DNA of 64,000 nt from Flavobacteriales bacterium. GTDB lineage: Bacteria > Bacteroidota > Bacteroidia > Flavobacteriales_F > PHOS-HE28. Under the pieces are notes generated by a model. That model did not search any database. It was not told the DNA's origin and saw nothing but the letters and a program-made list of their open reading frames with translations. Both the position numbers and the translations under genes were made by a program. Below, one piece after another: positions 33,306-41,319 of the stretch (the stretch's first letter is position 1; every line of letters begins with the position of its first letter). The stretch covers positions 62,001 to 126,000 of the forward strand of contig JACJZH010000005.1 of assembly GCA_020635695.1 (NCBI GenBank). Direction: 5' to 3'.

Positions 33306-33716
33306 TCAACCGAGCAGTTTGTGCCCGGCCTTGAGGGTGCCGAAATCCAACAGGAACGCGGCAAGCACGAAATCCGTTCCCCGCACGCGCTCCAGCAGCC
33401 TCTCATCGGCCTCGGCCATCTCCCGGTCCACCACCAGGAAATAGTCCGCTTCCCGGTGCTCCCGGATCAGTGACCCACTGGTTCCGTGATTGTCCACCAC
33501 CGTATGGCTGATGTGGTCCGGTCCGGCCATGTGGTCGTAGGCGGCGTGCAGCCCGGTGCCATCCTCGGCGTCGTGGAGGCCGGTGCGGCGGCGGGTCAGC
33601 GTCAGCCCCAGGTGTCGGTTCAACGCCCAGCAAAGGCGGTAATCCTGTTCGTGGCAGCTGATGCCGATGACGACGACCTCGGGATCGGGTTCCAGCTCCA
33701 GTTTGAGGCGTGCCAT
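33306..33716 (-). CDS. IPExxxVDY-family protein (diverged motif)
   Basis: A 136-residue protein. The opening MARLKLELEPDPEVVVIGIS and the segment CHEQDYRLCWALNRHLGLTL fit the Bacteroidota IPExxxVDY family, which is often next to pyk. The eponymous motif is altered: where IPExxxVDY is expected, the sequence reads LIREHREADYFLVV. The function of the family is unknown. The start at 33716 is set by the TACCTTTG box 21 nt upstream, which covers the longer alternative. It is followed directly by pyk. Confidence 0.75.
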   Translation of the reverse strand: MARLKLELEPDPEVVVIGISCHEQDYRLCWALNRHLGLTLTRRRTGLHDAEDGTGLHAAYDHMAGPDHISHTVVDNHGTSGSLIREHREADYFLVVDREMAEADERLLERVRGTDFVLAAFLLDFGTLKAGHKLLG

Positions 33717-33737
33717 GCGGGTTCCGTGCAGGAGGCC

Positions 33738-33745
33738 CAAAGGTA
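33738..33745 (-). promoter_or_regulatory. -7 box of IPExxxVDY-pyk operon
   Basis: TACCTTTG on the minus strand, a full TAnnTTTG match, 21 nt before the ATG at 33716. Confidence 0.55.
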
Positions 33746-33805
33746 GCCACGCCCCGATCCGGGCACCGATGGCCCCGCCATGTCGTGCACGCGGGATCGT
33801 GAAGA

Positions 33806-34591
33806 TCAGGACTGCGTTCCGCCGGAGGTCTCCGGGGAGGGTCGCCCCTTGCCCCCGCGGCCCTTGCCCCCGCGGGACCGCCGTTTCCGGCGCGCGATGG
33901 CCCTCTCCGCGGCCTCCTGCTCCGCCTTCTTCTTGCTGGGTCCGCGCCCGGTGCCGCTCAACCGCCCTTCCACCAACACCTCCGCCACGTACTGCTTGCC
34001 GCGGCCCTTTCCCGCACGCTCCTCATGTACGCGGAACTCCACCTTCTTCTTCTTCTTCTGGCCCCACTCCAACAGCTTGCTCTTGCTGTCACGGTCCTCC
34101 AGTTCAATGGCCTTGAGGTCGAAATGCGTGGAGAGCAGGCCCACCACGGCCTTCTGGGTGCGCCTGAAGCCCTTGTCCAGGAAGAGCGCGCCGATCAAGG
34201 CCTCGAAGGCGTTCCCCGGCACGCTGGTCTCATGCCCGCGCACCACATTGCTCTCCATCACCTCCTCGATCTGGATCCGCTGGGCCACCGCGTTCAGCTG
34301 CTGGCGGCTCACCAGCTTGCTGCGCATGCGGGTCAGGAAGCCCTCCCCCTGGTCGGGATAGGTGCGGAAGAGCAGGTCTCCGATGATGGTGTCCAGCACC
34401 GAATCGCCCAGGAACTCCAGGCGCTCGTTGTCCGGAAGGTCCGGCCGATCCTCGGGAATGGCGCTGCTGTGGCGCAGGGCCTGGCGGTAAAGGGGGAGGT
34501 CGCCCGGGGTCAGGTGCAGGGTCTTTCGGCACCAGGCCCGGACCTTGCGTTCCTCCGGGGTGCCGGGACGAATGAACAGGGAGCGGATCAC
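33806..34591 (-). CDS. rnc: Ribonuclease III
   Basis: Double-strand-specific RNase III (261 aa), which processes rRNA precursors and structured mRNAs. The catalytic signature NERLEFLGDSVLD is at residues 55-67 and GNAFEALIGALFLD at 126-139. The Glu (E130) is present, while the position equivalent to E. coli D114 is N127, as commonly seen in this phylum. A dsRNA-binding domain follows (SKLLEWGQKKKKKVEFRVHE, then GPSKKKAEQEAAERAI). The tail is Arg/Gly/Lys-rich. It lies 7 nt after fabF, in the acpP-fabF-rnc order common in bacteria. Confidence 0.96.
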   Translation of the reverse strand: MIRSLFIRPGTPEERKVRAWCRKTLHLTPGDLPLYRQALRHSSAIPEDRPDLPDNERLEFLGDSVLDTIIGDLLFRTYPDQGEGFLTRMRSKLVSRQQLNAVAQRIQIEEVMESNVVRGHETSVPGNAFEALIGALFLDKGFRRTQKAVVGLLSTHFDLKAIELEDRDSKSKLLEWGQKKKKKVEFRVHEERAGKGRGKQYVAEVLVEGRLSGTGRGPSKKKAEQEAAERAIARRKRRSRGGKGRGGKGRPSPETSGGTQS

Positions 34592-34598
34592 GGGTGGA

Positions 34599-35849
34599 TC
34601 AGCGCAGCTTGCGGAAGATCACCGAGGTGTTGTGGCCCCCGAACCCGAAGGTGTTGCTCAGGGCCGCGTTCACCGTGCGCTTCTGGGCGCTGTTGAAGGT
34701 GAAGTTCAGCTTCGGGTCGATCTCCGGATCGTCCGTGAAGTGGTTGATCGTCGGCGGCACCGTGTCATGGTGCACGGCCATGATGCTCGCCACCGCCTCA
34801 ATGGCTCCGGCCGCACCCAGCAGGTGCCCGGTCATGCTCTTGGTGGAGCTGATGTTCAGCCCGTAGGCATGCTCCCCGAACAGGCGCTGGATGGCCTTCA
34901 CCTCCTGTGGGTCGCCAATGGGCGTGGAGGTGCCGTGGGTGTTGATGTAGTCGATCTCCTCCGGGCCGACCCCCGCGTCCTTCAACGCGTTGCGCATGCA
35001 CAGGAAGGCACCCTCCCCTTCGGGATGTGGGGCCGTGATGTGGTAGGCATCGCTGCTCATGCCCCCGCCGATCACCTCGCAGTAGATGCGGGCGCCGCGG
35101 GCCCGGGCATGTTCCAGGTCCTCCAGGATGATGGCCGCCCCCCCTTCGCCCAGCACGAACCCGTCCCGGTCGAGATCATAGGGTCGCGATGCCGTGGCCG
35201 GGTCGTCGTTGCGCGTGCTCATGGCGTGCAGCGCATTGAACCCGCCCACTCCGGCCTCATTGATCGCCGCCTCGCTGCCGCCGGTCACCACCGCCGTGCA
35301 CATGCCCAGCCGGATGTAGTTGAAGGCGTCGATCATCGAGTTGTTGCTCGAGGCGCACGCCGAGACCGTGACATAGGAGGGGCCGCGCAGACCGTGGCGC
35401 ATGCTGATGAGCCCCGACGCGCTGTCGGCGATCATCTTGGGGATGAAGAAGGGATTGAACCGCGGGGTGCCGTCGCCCTTGGCGAAGTTGAAGCACTCGT
35501 CCTGGAAGGTCTGCAACCCGCCGATCCCGGAGCCCCAGATCACCCCGATCTGGTCCCGGTCCTCCTTCTCCAGCTCCAATCCGCTGTCGCGAATGGCCTC
35601 ATCGGCCGTCACCACGGCATACTGGGAGAAGGGGTCCATCTTGCGGGCCTCCTTCCGGTCGATGAACGCCGTGGGGTCGAACCCCTTCACCTCGCAGGCG
35701 AAGCGCGTCTTGAACTTCTCCGCGTCGAACTTGGTGATGGGCACAGCTCCGCTGCGGCCGCTCACCAACCCGTCCCAGTACTCCTGGAGGGTGTTGCCGA
35801 CAGGCGTGAGCGCGCCCAGACCGGTGACGACCACACGTCTGAGCTCCAT
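34599..35849 (-). CDS. fabF: Beta-ketoacyl-ACP synthase II
   Basis: Condenses acyl-ACP with malonyl-ACP in fatty-acid elongation (416 aa). The catalytic triad is visible: C165 in SACASSNNS, H305 in NTHGTSTP and H342 in TGHLLGAAG. The start MELRRVVVTGLGALTPVGNT is typical. The gene follows acpP by 15 nt and precedes rnc by 7 nt, so fatty-acid condensation, its carrier and RNase III are co-transcribed. Confidence 0.97.
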   Translation of the reverse strand: MELRRVVVTGLGALTPVGNTLQEYWDGLVSGRSGAVPITKFDAEKFKTRFACEVKGFDPTAFIDRKEARKMDPFSQYAVVTADEAIRDSGLELEKEDRDQIGVIWGSGIGGLQTFQDECFNFAKGDGTPRFNPFFIPKMIADSASGLISMRHGLRGPSYVTVSACASSNNSMIDAFNYIRLGMCTAVVTGGSEAAINEAGVGGFNALHAMSTRNDDPATASRPYDLDRDGFVLGEGGAAIILEDLEHARARGARIYCEVIGGGMSSDAYHITAPHPEGEGAFLCMRNALKDAGVGPEEIDYINTHGTSTPIGDPQEVKAIQRLFGEHAYGLNISSTKSMTGHLLGAAGAIEAVASIMAVHHDTVPPTINHFTDDPEIDPKLNFTFNSAQKRTVNAALSNTFGFGGHNTSVIFRKLR

Positions 35850-35864
35850 GCGGCTGCCCGGGTG

Positions 35865-36101
35865 TTACTTGGCGTTCTGCTCCACGTAATCGACGGCCTG
35901 ACCCACGGTCTGGATCTTCTCGGCCTGATCGTCGGGGATGGCGATGTTGAACTCCTTCTCGAACTCCATGATGAGCTCGACGGTATCGAGGCTGTCAGCG
36001 CCAAGGTCGTTGGTGAAGCTCGCTTCCGTGGTCACTTCGCCCTGGTCTACGCCGAGCTTGTCCACGATGATCGCGATGACCCTTGACTTGATGTCCGACA
36101 T
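35865..36101 (-). CDS. acpP: Acyl carrier protein
   Basis: A 78-residue acyl carrier protein. The phosphopantetheine attachment site is S37 in GADSLDTVELIMEFEKEF. The protein is acidic and helical, as expected. It carries the growing acyl chain for FabF, encoded just downstream. A TTCCTTTG box lies 28 nt upstream on the minus strand. Confidence 0.98.
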   Translation of the reverse strand: MSDIKSRVIAIIVDKLGVDQGEVTTEASFTNDLGADSLDTVELIMEFEKEFNIAIPDDQAEKIQTVGQAVDYVEQNAK

Positions 36102-36129
36102 GTCCGTGCTGTGTTGGTTGAACAGGCTG

Positions 36130-36137
36130 CAAAGGAA
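36130..36137 (-). promoter_or_regulatory. -7-like box of acpP-fabF-rnc
   Basis: TTCCTTTG on the minus strand, 28 nt before the acpP ATG. The second base is T instead of A. Confidence 0.4.
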
Positions 36138-36158
36138 AGGTTTTTTCGACTTGTCGCG

Positions 36159-36836
36159 TCAAGATCCCGGGCCATAGTGGACCAGGACCTGGTCCAGAGG
36201 TTTGCGCCGCAGGTCAGGCACCCGGCAATCCTCCGCCGGATGGCCCACCGGGATGAGCAGGAATGCCCGCTCGTTGGCCGGTCGCTCCAGCAGCTCGGCC
36301 AGGAAGTTCATCGGGCTGGGGGTGTGGGTCAGGGTGGCCAGGCCGGCCTGATGGGCCGCCGTCAGGAACAGGCCGGTGGCCAGGCCCACGGATTCGGTCA
36401 CGTAGTAGTTGTTGCGCTTCTCCCCTTCCGGCCCTTCCTCGTAGGCGCGCTTGAACACGACCACCAGCCAGGGGGCCGTTTCCAGGAACGGCTTGTCCGC
36501 ATCCGTCCCGAGGGGCTCCAGATCGCGCAGCCAGGCCTCGCTCATGCGCCCGCCATAATTGCGCCGCTCCTCCTCCTCGGCCGCCTCCCGGATCCTGCGC
36601 TTCAACTCCGCGTCGTTCACCGCACAGAAGGTCCAGGGTTGCTTGTGCGCACCCGACGGCGCCGTGGACGCCGTGCGCACCAACTCGTCGATCAGGGCCT
36701 TGGGCACGGGCCGGTCACTGAACTCCCGCACCGAGCGGCGGCGGTCCATCAGCTCGTGGAAGGCCCTTGCCCGGGACAGCATCTCGGCGTCCGCCAATTG
36801 CTCCCGTTCCAAGGCCACGGTGCGTAGGGTGCTCAT
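36159..36836 (-). CDS. Nitroreductase-family protein
   Basis: A 225-residue FMN-dependent nitroreductase-fold protein. RRSVREFSDRPVPKALIDEL (near residue 34) is the family signature for the first FMN-binding loop. TASTAPSGAHKQPWTFCAV near residue 55 is the next, and ESVGLATGLFLTAAHQAGL near residue 145 gives the second half. The substrate is unknown; relatives include dehalogenase-like and flavin-reducing enzymes. The ATG at 36836 is preferred over a longer frame that would run into purN. The TACCTTCC box is 4 nt upstream. It faces away from purN. Confidence 0.88.
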   Translation of the reverse strand: MSTLRTVALEREQLADAEMLSRARAFHELMDRRRSVREFSDRPVPKALIDELVRTASTAPSGAHKQPWTFCAVNDAELKRRIREAAEEEERRNYGGRMSEAWLRDLEPLGTDADKPFLETAPWLVVVFKRAYEEGPEGEKRNNYYVTESVGLATGLFLTAAHQAGLATLTHTPSPMNFLAELLERPANERAFLLIPVGHPAEDCRVPDLRRKPLDQVLVHYGPGS

Positions 36837-36840
36837 GGCC

Positions 36841-36848
36841 GGAAGGTA
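36841..36848 (-). promoter_or_regulatory. Possible -7-like box of nitroreductase gene
   Basis: TACCTTCC on the minus strand, 4 nt before the ATG at 36836. Confidence 0.35.
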
Positions 36849-36901
36849 CGAGCGCGCCGAAAGACCTCGGCACTCCCCGTCCGGGATCCGCGGGAATGGC
36901 G

Positions 36902-36909
36902 GACCTTCG
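36902..36909 (+). promoter_or_regulatory. Possible -7-like box of purN
   Basis: GACCTTCG, 4 nt before the ATG at 36914. The first base differs from TAnCTTYG. Confidence 0.3.
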
Positions 36910-36913
36910 CACC

Positions 36914-37489
36914 ATGCTACGCATCGCGGTGCTCGCATCCGGTAGTGGGACCAACGCTGAGCGCCTGGTCCGGCACTTTGCCGAACACCCACGCATGCGG
37001 GTGGCATTGATCGGTTGCGACAGGCCCGGGGCGGGTGTGCTGCAACGCGCCTGGGACCTTGGCGTGCCCTCCCTGCTCTTCTCCGGCACGGAGCTCCGTG
37101 ATGGCACGGTGCAACAGGAACTCGTCGGGCAGGGGATCGGGCTGGTGGTACTGGCCGGGTTCCTCAGGCTGGTGCCATCGGCGCTCGTGGGCGCATTCCC
37201 GGACCGGATCGTCAACATCCATCCCGCCTTGTTGCCTGCCTACGGCGGCAAGGGCATGTACGGCCGGCATGTGCATGAAGCGGTGCTCGCCGCGGGGGAA
37301 CCGGAGAGCGGCATTACCGTACATCTGGTGAACGAGCACTACGACGAGGGCGAGCACCTGTTCCAGGCACGGTGCCCGGTACTGCCGGACGACACGCCGG
37401 ACAGTCTGGCCGTCCGCATCCATGAGCTGGAGCACCGCCATTACCCACAGGTGGTCGAAAAGTTGGCCGAGGCACTCGCCGGGCGGTGA
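36914..37489 (+). CDS. purN: Phosphoribosylglycinamide formyltransferase
   Basis: GAR transformylase moves a formyl group from formyl-tetrahydrofolate to glycinamide ribonucleotide in purine synthesis (191 aa). The nucleotide-binding start is MLRIAVLASGSGTNAERL. The catalytic residues are visible as N101 and H103 in NIHPALLP and D144 in HYDEG. The family's ITVHLVNEHYDEG segment is intact. The frame extends upstream into the nitroreductase start region, but the MLRIAV start is clearly right. Confidence 0.96.
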   Translation: MLRIAVLASGSGTNAERLVRHFAEHPRMRVALIGCDRPGAGVLQRAWDLGVPSLLFSGTELRDGTVQQELVGQGIGLVVLAGFLRLVPSALVGAFPDRIVNIHPALLPAYGGKGMYGRHVHEAVLAAGEPESGITVHLVNEHYDEGEHLFQARCPVLPDDTPDSLAVRIHELEHRHYPQVVEKLAEALAGR

Positions 37490-37501
37490 TCACCAGCATG
37501 G

Positions 37502-37509
37502 CACCTTTG
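37502..37509 (+). promoter_or_regulatory. Possible -7-like box of marC
   Basis: CACCTTTG, 4 nt before the ATG at 37514. The first base differs from TAnnTTTG. Confidence 0.3.
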
Positions 37510-37513
37510 GCCC

Positions 37514-38113
37514 ATGTTCGACCTGGAGCAGATCGGTAAGGCCTTCCTCGTGCTCTTCGCCGTCATTGACGTGGTAGGCGGGATCCCCTTGATCCTGCAG
37601 GTGCGTCAGAAGGCCGGCAGGATCTATCCGGCCCGGGCCACCCTGGTCAGCCTGGCCATCATGGTCACCTTCCTCTACCTGGGCGAGACCATCCTGGGCG
37701 TGGTGGGGGTGGACGTACGCTCCTTTGCCGTGGCTGGCTCGCTGGTGCTGTTCTTCCTGGCCCTGGAGATGGTCCTGGGAGTGCGCCTTTTCAAGGAGGA
37801 CACTTCCGCTCCCGGCCTTCCCAGCGATGATCCGAAGGTCTACAGCATCGTGCCGCTGGCCTTCCCGGTGATCGCCGGCGCGGGCACGATCACCACCGTG
37901 CTCTCGCTCCGTGCCGAGTATGCAAGGCCCAACATCCTGGCCGCCATCGTGCTCAACATGCTCGTCGTAGTGGTCGTTCTGCTGCTCACCGAACGGATCG
38001 AACGGCTTCTGGGGCGTGTCGGGCTCATCGTGCTCCGCAAGGCCTTCGGCATCATCCTCCTCGCCATCAGCGTGAAACTGTTCGCCGGGAACATCACCTA
38101 CCTGTTCCCCTGA
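37514..38113 (+). CDS. MarC-family integral membrane protein
   Basis: A 199-residue protein with six predicted transmembrane helices. The family landmarks are the N-terminal FLVLFAVIDVVGGIPLIL, the loop PLAFPVIAGAGTITTVLSL near residue 113, and LGRVGLIVLRKAFGIILLAI near residue 167. MarC/YchE proteins are inner-membrane proteins of uncertain role; the name comes from location near mar in E. coli, not from a proven resistance function. It stands between purN and rnhA on the same strand. Confidence 0.93.
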   Translation: MFDLEQIGKAFLVLFAVIDVVGGIPLILQVRQKAGRIYPARATLVSLAIMVTFLYLGETILGVVGVDVRSFAVAGSLVLFFLALEMVLGVRLFKEDTSAPGLPSDDPKVYSIVPLAFPVIAGAGTITTVLSLRAEYARPNILAAIVLNMLVVVVVLLLTERIERLLGRVGLIVLRKAFGIILLAISVKLFAGNITYLFP

Positions 38114-38178
38114 GCAGGGATCTCTACCACCCGGGCCGTGCCACGGGTGTGCCGAAGGCATGAACGACGCGTCCACCG

Positions 38179-38186
38179 TTCCTTTG
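38179..38186 (+). promoter_or_regulatory. Possible -7-like box of rnhA
   Basis: TTCCTTTG, 5 nt before the ATG at 38192. Confidence 0.35.
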
Positions 38187-38191
38187 CGGCC

Positions 38192-38656
38192 ATGGCACAG
38201 GTGGTGATCCACACGGATGGCTCGGCCAGCGGGAACCCCGGACCCGGCGGGTACGGCGTCGTGCTGGAAAGCGGCAGGCATCGCAAGGAGCTCTGGGGCG
38301 GATTCCGCCGGACCACCAACAACCGGATGGAGCTGCTGGCGGTGATCGCAGGCCTGGAGGCCCTGAAGCGCCCGGGCATGGAGGTGCTCGTGGTGAGCGA
38401 CAGCAAGTACGTGGTGGATGCCGTGGAGAAAGGCTGGCTGTTCGGTTGGGAGAAAAAGGGGTTCAAGAACAAGAAGAACCCGGACCTCTGGAGGCGGTTC
38501 CTGCAGGTCTACCGTCAGCACCAGGTCCGTTTCCGGTGGATCAAGGGGCATGCCGGGCATCCGCAGAACGAACTCTGTGACCAGTTGGCCGTGGCGGCCG
38601 GCCAGCAGCCCGACCTCCCGGCGGACAGCGGGTACGAGGACGGAAGCGCCGGATGA
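38192..38656 (+). CDS. rnhA: Ribonuclease HI
   Basis: Cleaves the RNA strand of RNA-DNA hybrids (154 aa). The active-site acids are D9 (VIHTDGSASGNPGPGGYG), E47 (NRMELLAVIAGLEAL), D70 (VSDSKYVVDAVEKGWL) and D130 (ELCDQLA), with the catalytic-loop histidine H123 in GHAGHPQNE. The WLFGWEKKGFKNKKNPDLWR handle region is present, so it is type 1. The ATG at 38192 is supported by a box 5 nt upstream. Confidence 0.97.
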   Translation: MAQVVIHTDGSASGNPGPGGYGVVLESGRHRKELWGGFRRTTNNRMELLAVIAGLEALKRPGMEVLVVSDSKYVVDAVEKGWLFGWEKKGFKNKKNPDLWRRFLQVYRQHQVRFRWIKGHAGHPQNELCDQLAVAAGQQPDLPADSGYEDGSAG

Positions 38657-38664
38657 TCCATGCC

Positions 38665-38672
38665 TATCTTCG
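38665..38672 (+). promoter_or_regulatory. -7-like box of biotinyl carrier gene
   Basis: TATCTTCG, 6 nt before the ATG at 38679. Confidence 0.45.
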
Positions 38673-38678
38673 TGCCAC

Positions 38679-39197
38679 ATGGCCCGCAAACTCTTCGCCA
38701 CCGTGAACGGGGCCACGGACCCGCTCGAACTTGAGCGGTCCGCTCCGGACGGCCCCTGGCGCCCCAAGGACGGACCCGGATCCGATGCCGAGCGTACGGG
38801 CAGTTCCACCTTCCGGGTCAGGACCCCGGGAGGGAACCATCATGTTCAGGTGATCAAGGACGGTGAAGACGGGCATGTCCGTGTGCGTATCGGACCCCGC
38901 CTGTATTCCGTGGAGGTCCAGGACGAGCGTGACCGCCTGATGGCCACACTTGGCATCGGTGCCGGGGCCGGAGCAGTGGTTCCGGAGCTGAAGGCTCCGA
39001 TGCCGGGCATGGTGTTGAACCTGCTCGTGGAACCCGGGCAGGAAGTGGCGAAAGGCGATCCCGTGATCGTGCTGGAGGCCATGAAAATGGAGAATGTGAT
39101 CAAGGCCCCCGGCGATGCCCGGGTCAAGGCCCTCAACGTAGCCACGGGAACCGCCGTGGAGAAGGGACACCTCCTGATCACGTTCGAAGCACGATGA
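38679..39197 (+). CDS. Biotin/lipoyl-attachment-domain protein (BCCP-like)
   Basis: A 172-residue protein whose C-terminal ~70 residues form a biotinyl domain with the attachment motif EAMKMEN (biotinyl-lysine K136). The N-terminal ~95 residues are of the type found in the gamma subunits or carrier parts of acyl-CoA carboxylases (for example HHVQVIKDGEDGHVRVRIG). No biotin carboxylase or carboxyltransferase gene is next to it, so it must serve a partner encoded elsewhere. It overlaps the next lipoprotein gene in ATGA. Confidence 0.85.
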   Translation: MARKLFATVNGATDPLELERSAPDGPWRPKDGPGSDAERTGSSTFRVRTPGGNHHVQVIKDGEDGHVRVRIGPRLYSVEVQDERDRLMATLGIGAGAGAVVPELKAPMPGMVLNLLVEPGQEVAKGDPVIVLEAMKMENVIKAPGDARVKALNVATGTAVEKGHLLITFEAR

Positions 39198-40081
39198 CCA
39201 TGTACGATCTCCTTTTCGACCGCCCCGCTCTCCTTCCTGCAATGGCCCTGCTGGCCTGCGCCACGGCATGTGGCACCAACGATGGTGCGCATGAAGATGA
39301 TCCCGGTTCCCGTCCGGAGAACCCCGGTGCGGCACAGGTCGGGGACCATTCCTCGACGACCCGTTCAGGCGATGGGGCGGTCATCCTTCCCGAGAATGCT
39401 CCGTTCACGGTCAGCGTGGCCATGCCGGGCGCCGGTTTTGATGAGGCCAGCCTGGGCCTGCAAGTGAGGCCTGATCAGGAGGACCTGACCGCACGGTTCG
39501 ACTTCAACGTGACCGGGTTCACCCTGAAAGGTCAGACCCCGGATGCCGGGGAACGGGGCTGTGCCAACTCCCCGGATGGCCAGCACATCCACTTCATCCT
39601 GAACAATGCCCCCTATCTGGCCAAGTACGAAGCCTCCTTCGATGAGGCGGTGAAGCCCGGGCGAAATGTCCTCCTTGCCTTTTTGTCGCGCTCCTACCAC
39701 GAAAGCGTCAAGAACGGAGGTGCCTATGTGGTCACCGAGTTCATGATGAAGGGCGACGGCGGAGTTCCCGAATTCGACCTGTACAACGACCCCACCTTGT
39801 TCTACAGCCGGCCGAAAGGGGACTACGTTGGCGAGGATGGTCGCAAGGTCCTGCTGGACTTTTTCCTGGTGAACGACGGACTGAGCGAGGGTGGGCATCA
39901 TGTGCGTGCCACCATCGATGGTCACCCTGTGATCCTCACGCGTTGGGCGCCCTATTTCATCGAAGGCTTGGGGCTCGGGGAGCACACCGTCCGATTGGAG
40001 TTGATCGACGCCCAAGGGGCCCTTGTGCCCGGTCCGTTCAACGACTCCGGCGAGCGCACCTTCCGGGTGTTGGAGGGTTGA
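39194..40081 (+). CDS. Lipoprotein of unknown function
   Basis: A 295-residue lipoprotein. The signal peptide (ALLPAMALLACATAC) has a lipobox with C22 as the likeliest lipidated residue. After an acidic, low-complexity linker comes a beta-rich region: SVAMPGAGFDEASLGLQVR, GQHIHFILNNAPYLAKYEAS and HHVRATIDGHPVILTRWAPY. The second half repeats a similar pattern with HxH-like segments. I do not recognise a family. The start overlaps the biotinyl carrier gene stop in ATGA (an in-frame ATG at 39200 is an alternative). Confidence 0.7.
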   Translation: MTMYDLLFDRPALLPAMALLACATACGTNDGAHEDDPGSRPENPGAAQVGDHSSTTRSGDGAVILPENAPFTVSVAMPGAGFDEASLGLQVRPDQEDLTARFDFNVTGFTLKGQTPDAGERGCANSPDGQHIHFILNNAPYLAKYEASFDEAVKPGRNVLLAFLSRSYHESVKNGGAYVVTEFMMKGDGGVPEFDLYNDPTLFYSRPKGDYVGEDGRKVLLDFFLVNDGLSEGGHHVRATIDGHPVILTRWAPYFIEGLGLGEHTVRLELIDAQGALVPGPFNDSGERTFRVLEG

Positions 40082-40094
40082 TGCCGGGCCGGTC

Positions 40095-41024
40095 CTACTG
40101 GTCCACCACCTGGATGTCGAAATCGACCAGGTCCACGAACTCCCGGATCCTGCGATCGATGCTGGCCCGGTCCAGTTCCAGTAGCCGTTCGATCCCGAAG
40201 CGCTCGCAGCAGAAGCTGGCCATGGCGCTGCCCACGATGATGGCCCGCTTGAGGTTCTCGAAGCTGTGGTCGCCGGTGCTGGCCAGGTAGCCGATCAGGC
40301 CGCCGGCGAAGGTGTCCCCGGCACCCGTGGGGTCCACGATGTCCTCCAGCGGCAGGGCGGGCGCAAAGAAAACGCGGTCCCCGCTGAAGAGCAGGGCGCC
40401 ATGTTCCCCCTTCTTGACCACCAAATGCCGCGGGCCCATCGCCAGGATCTTGGAGGCCGCCTTCACCAGGCTGTGCTCCCCGCTCAACTGCCGTGCCTCG
40501 GCATCGTTGATGGCCAGGATGTCCACGCGCCCGATCACCTTGTGCAACGCCTCCAGGGCACTGTCCATCCAGAAGTTCATGGTGTCCATCACCACCAACG
40601 CGGGCGGTTCGGCCATCTGGTCCAGCACCTTGGCCTGCACGCCCGGGTCCAGGTTGCCCAACATCAGATACGGAGCTTCCCGATACGCGGCCGGAAGCGT
40701 CGGGTCCAGGTCCAGCAGCACGTTCAAGCGGGTCTCCAGCGTGTCCCGCGTGTTCATGTCGTAGTGGTACCGACCGGCCCAGAAGAAGCTCTCCTTGTCG
40801 GGCATCACCTCCAGTCCTTCCAGATCGATGCCCCGGGATCGAAGGTCATCCATCACCTCCCGGGGAAAGTCGCCACCCACCACGCTCACCACTCCCGATC
40901 GCTCCAGGAAGAACGAGGCGGCCAGGGAGATGTACGTGGCAGCGCCCCCCACCACCTTCTCGGCAGTGCCGAAGGGGGTCTCAATGCGATCGAACGCAAC
41001 GGTTCCGACAGTGATCAGCTTCAT
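40095..41024 (-). CDS. PfkB-family carbohydrate/nucleoside kinase
   Basis: A 309-residue ribokinase-fold kinase. The substrate-binding N-terminus has GTVAFDRIETPFG and VGGAATYISLAASFFLER. The catalytic signature DPTGAGDTFAGGLIGYLA is at residues 231-248, with D237 as the general base. It phosphorylates a sugar or nucleoside, probably using ATP; the exact substrate cannot be read from sequence. A CATCTTTG box is 35 nt upstream on the minus strand. It converges on the lipoprotein gene and diverges from tRNA-Asn. Confidence 0.92.
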   Translation of the reverse strand: MKLITVGTVAFDRIETPFGTAEKVVGGAATYISLAASFFLERSGVVSVVGGDFPREVMDDLRSRGIDLEGLEVMPDKESFFWAGRYHYDMNTRDTLETRLNVLLDLDPTLPAAYREAPYLMLGNLDPGVQAKVLDQMAEPPALVVMDTMNFWMDSALEALHKVIGRVDILAINDAEARQLSGEHSLVKAASKILAMGPRHLVVKKGEHGALLFSGDRVFFAPALPLEDIVDPTGAGDTFAGGLIGYLASTGDHSFENLKRAIIVGSAMASFCCERFGIERLLELDRASIDRRIREFVDLVDFDIQVVDQ

Positions 41025-41059
41025 GGGTTCGGTGACCGCTGGTTTACGGCCGCGGTCGG

Positions 41060-41067
41060 CAAAGATG
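41060..41067 (-). promoter_or_regulatory. Possible -7-like box of PfkB gene
   Basis: CATCTTTG on the minus strand, 35 nt before the ATG at 41024. The first base differs from TAnnTTTG. Confidence 0.35.
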
Positions 41068-41106
41068 GGGGAACCGGCCGGACCCCTTCGCCCGCCCGCC
41101 GCGCCA

Positions 41107-41137
41107 TTGTCCAATTCCGTCGGGTGCTGTACTTTTG
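41107..41137 (+). promoter_or_regulatory. Promoter of tRNA-Asn (-33 TTG, -7 TACTTTTG)
   Basis: TTG at 41107-41109 and TACTTTTG at 41130-41137, separated by 20 nt. Both elements match the Bacteroidota consensus. The tRNA begins 21 nt after the -7 box. Confidence 0.7.
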
Positions 41138-41158
41138 CGCTCCCTTCCAAGGAAACCT

Positions 41159-41232
41159 TCCTCAGTAGCTCAGCTGGTTAGAGCATCTGACTGTTAATCA
41201 GAGGGTCGCTGGTTCAAGTCCAGCCTGAGGAG
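41159..41232 (+). tRNA. tRNA-Asn (GTT)
   Basis: A full cloverleaf: acceptor stem TCCTCAG (41159-41165) pairs with CTGAGGA (41225-41231), and the discriminator G is at 41232. The anticodon stem TCTGA/TCAGA encloses the loop CTGTTAA with anticodon GTT at 41193-41195. The T-arm GCTGG-TTCAAGT-CCAGC is complete. The 3' CCA is not encoded. A promoter precedes it and a strong terminator follows. Confidence 0.97.
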
Positions 41233-41234
41233 CG

Positions 41235-41260
41235 AAACCCCGGCATGTCCGGGGTTTTTT
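41235..41260 (+). terminator. Rho-independent terminator after tRNA-Asn
   Basis: A perfect 9-bp stem (AAACCCCGG at 41235-41243, CCGGGGTTT at 41249-41257) with a 5-nt loop, CATGT, followed by a T-run (41255-41260). It starts 2 nt after the tRNA. Confidence 0.9.
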
Positions 41261-41319
41261 CTTTTCCGGGCAGCCGAATGGGCTTTCTGCGCGTCATGCT
41301 CAGGACTAGCACCCGAACG

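Noticed and set aside
33300..33309. pyk start at an upstream TTG (MNPM)
   Set aside because: It overlaps the stop of the upstream gene; the ATG at 33300 is a normal pyk start.
41245..41247. Upstream ATG for the ten-PKD gene
   Set aside because: It lies in the loop of the tRNA-Asn terminator, and the extra 25 residues do not look like a signal peptide.
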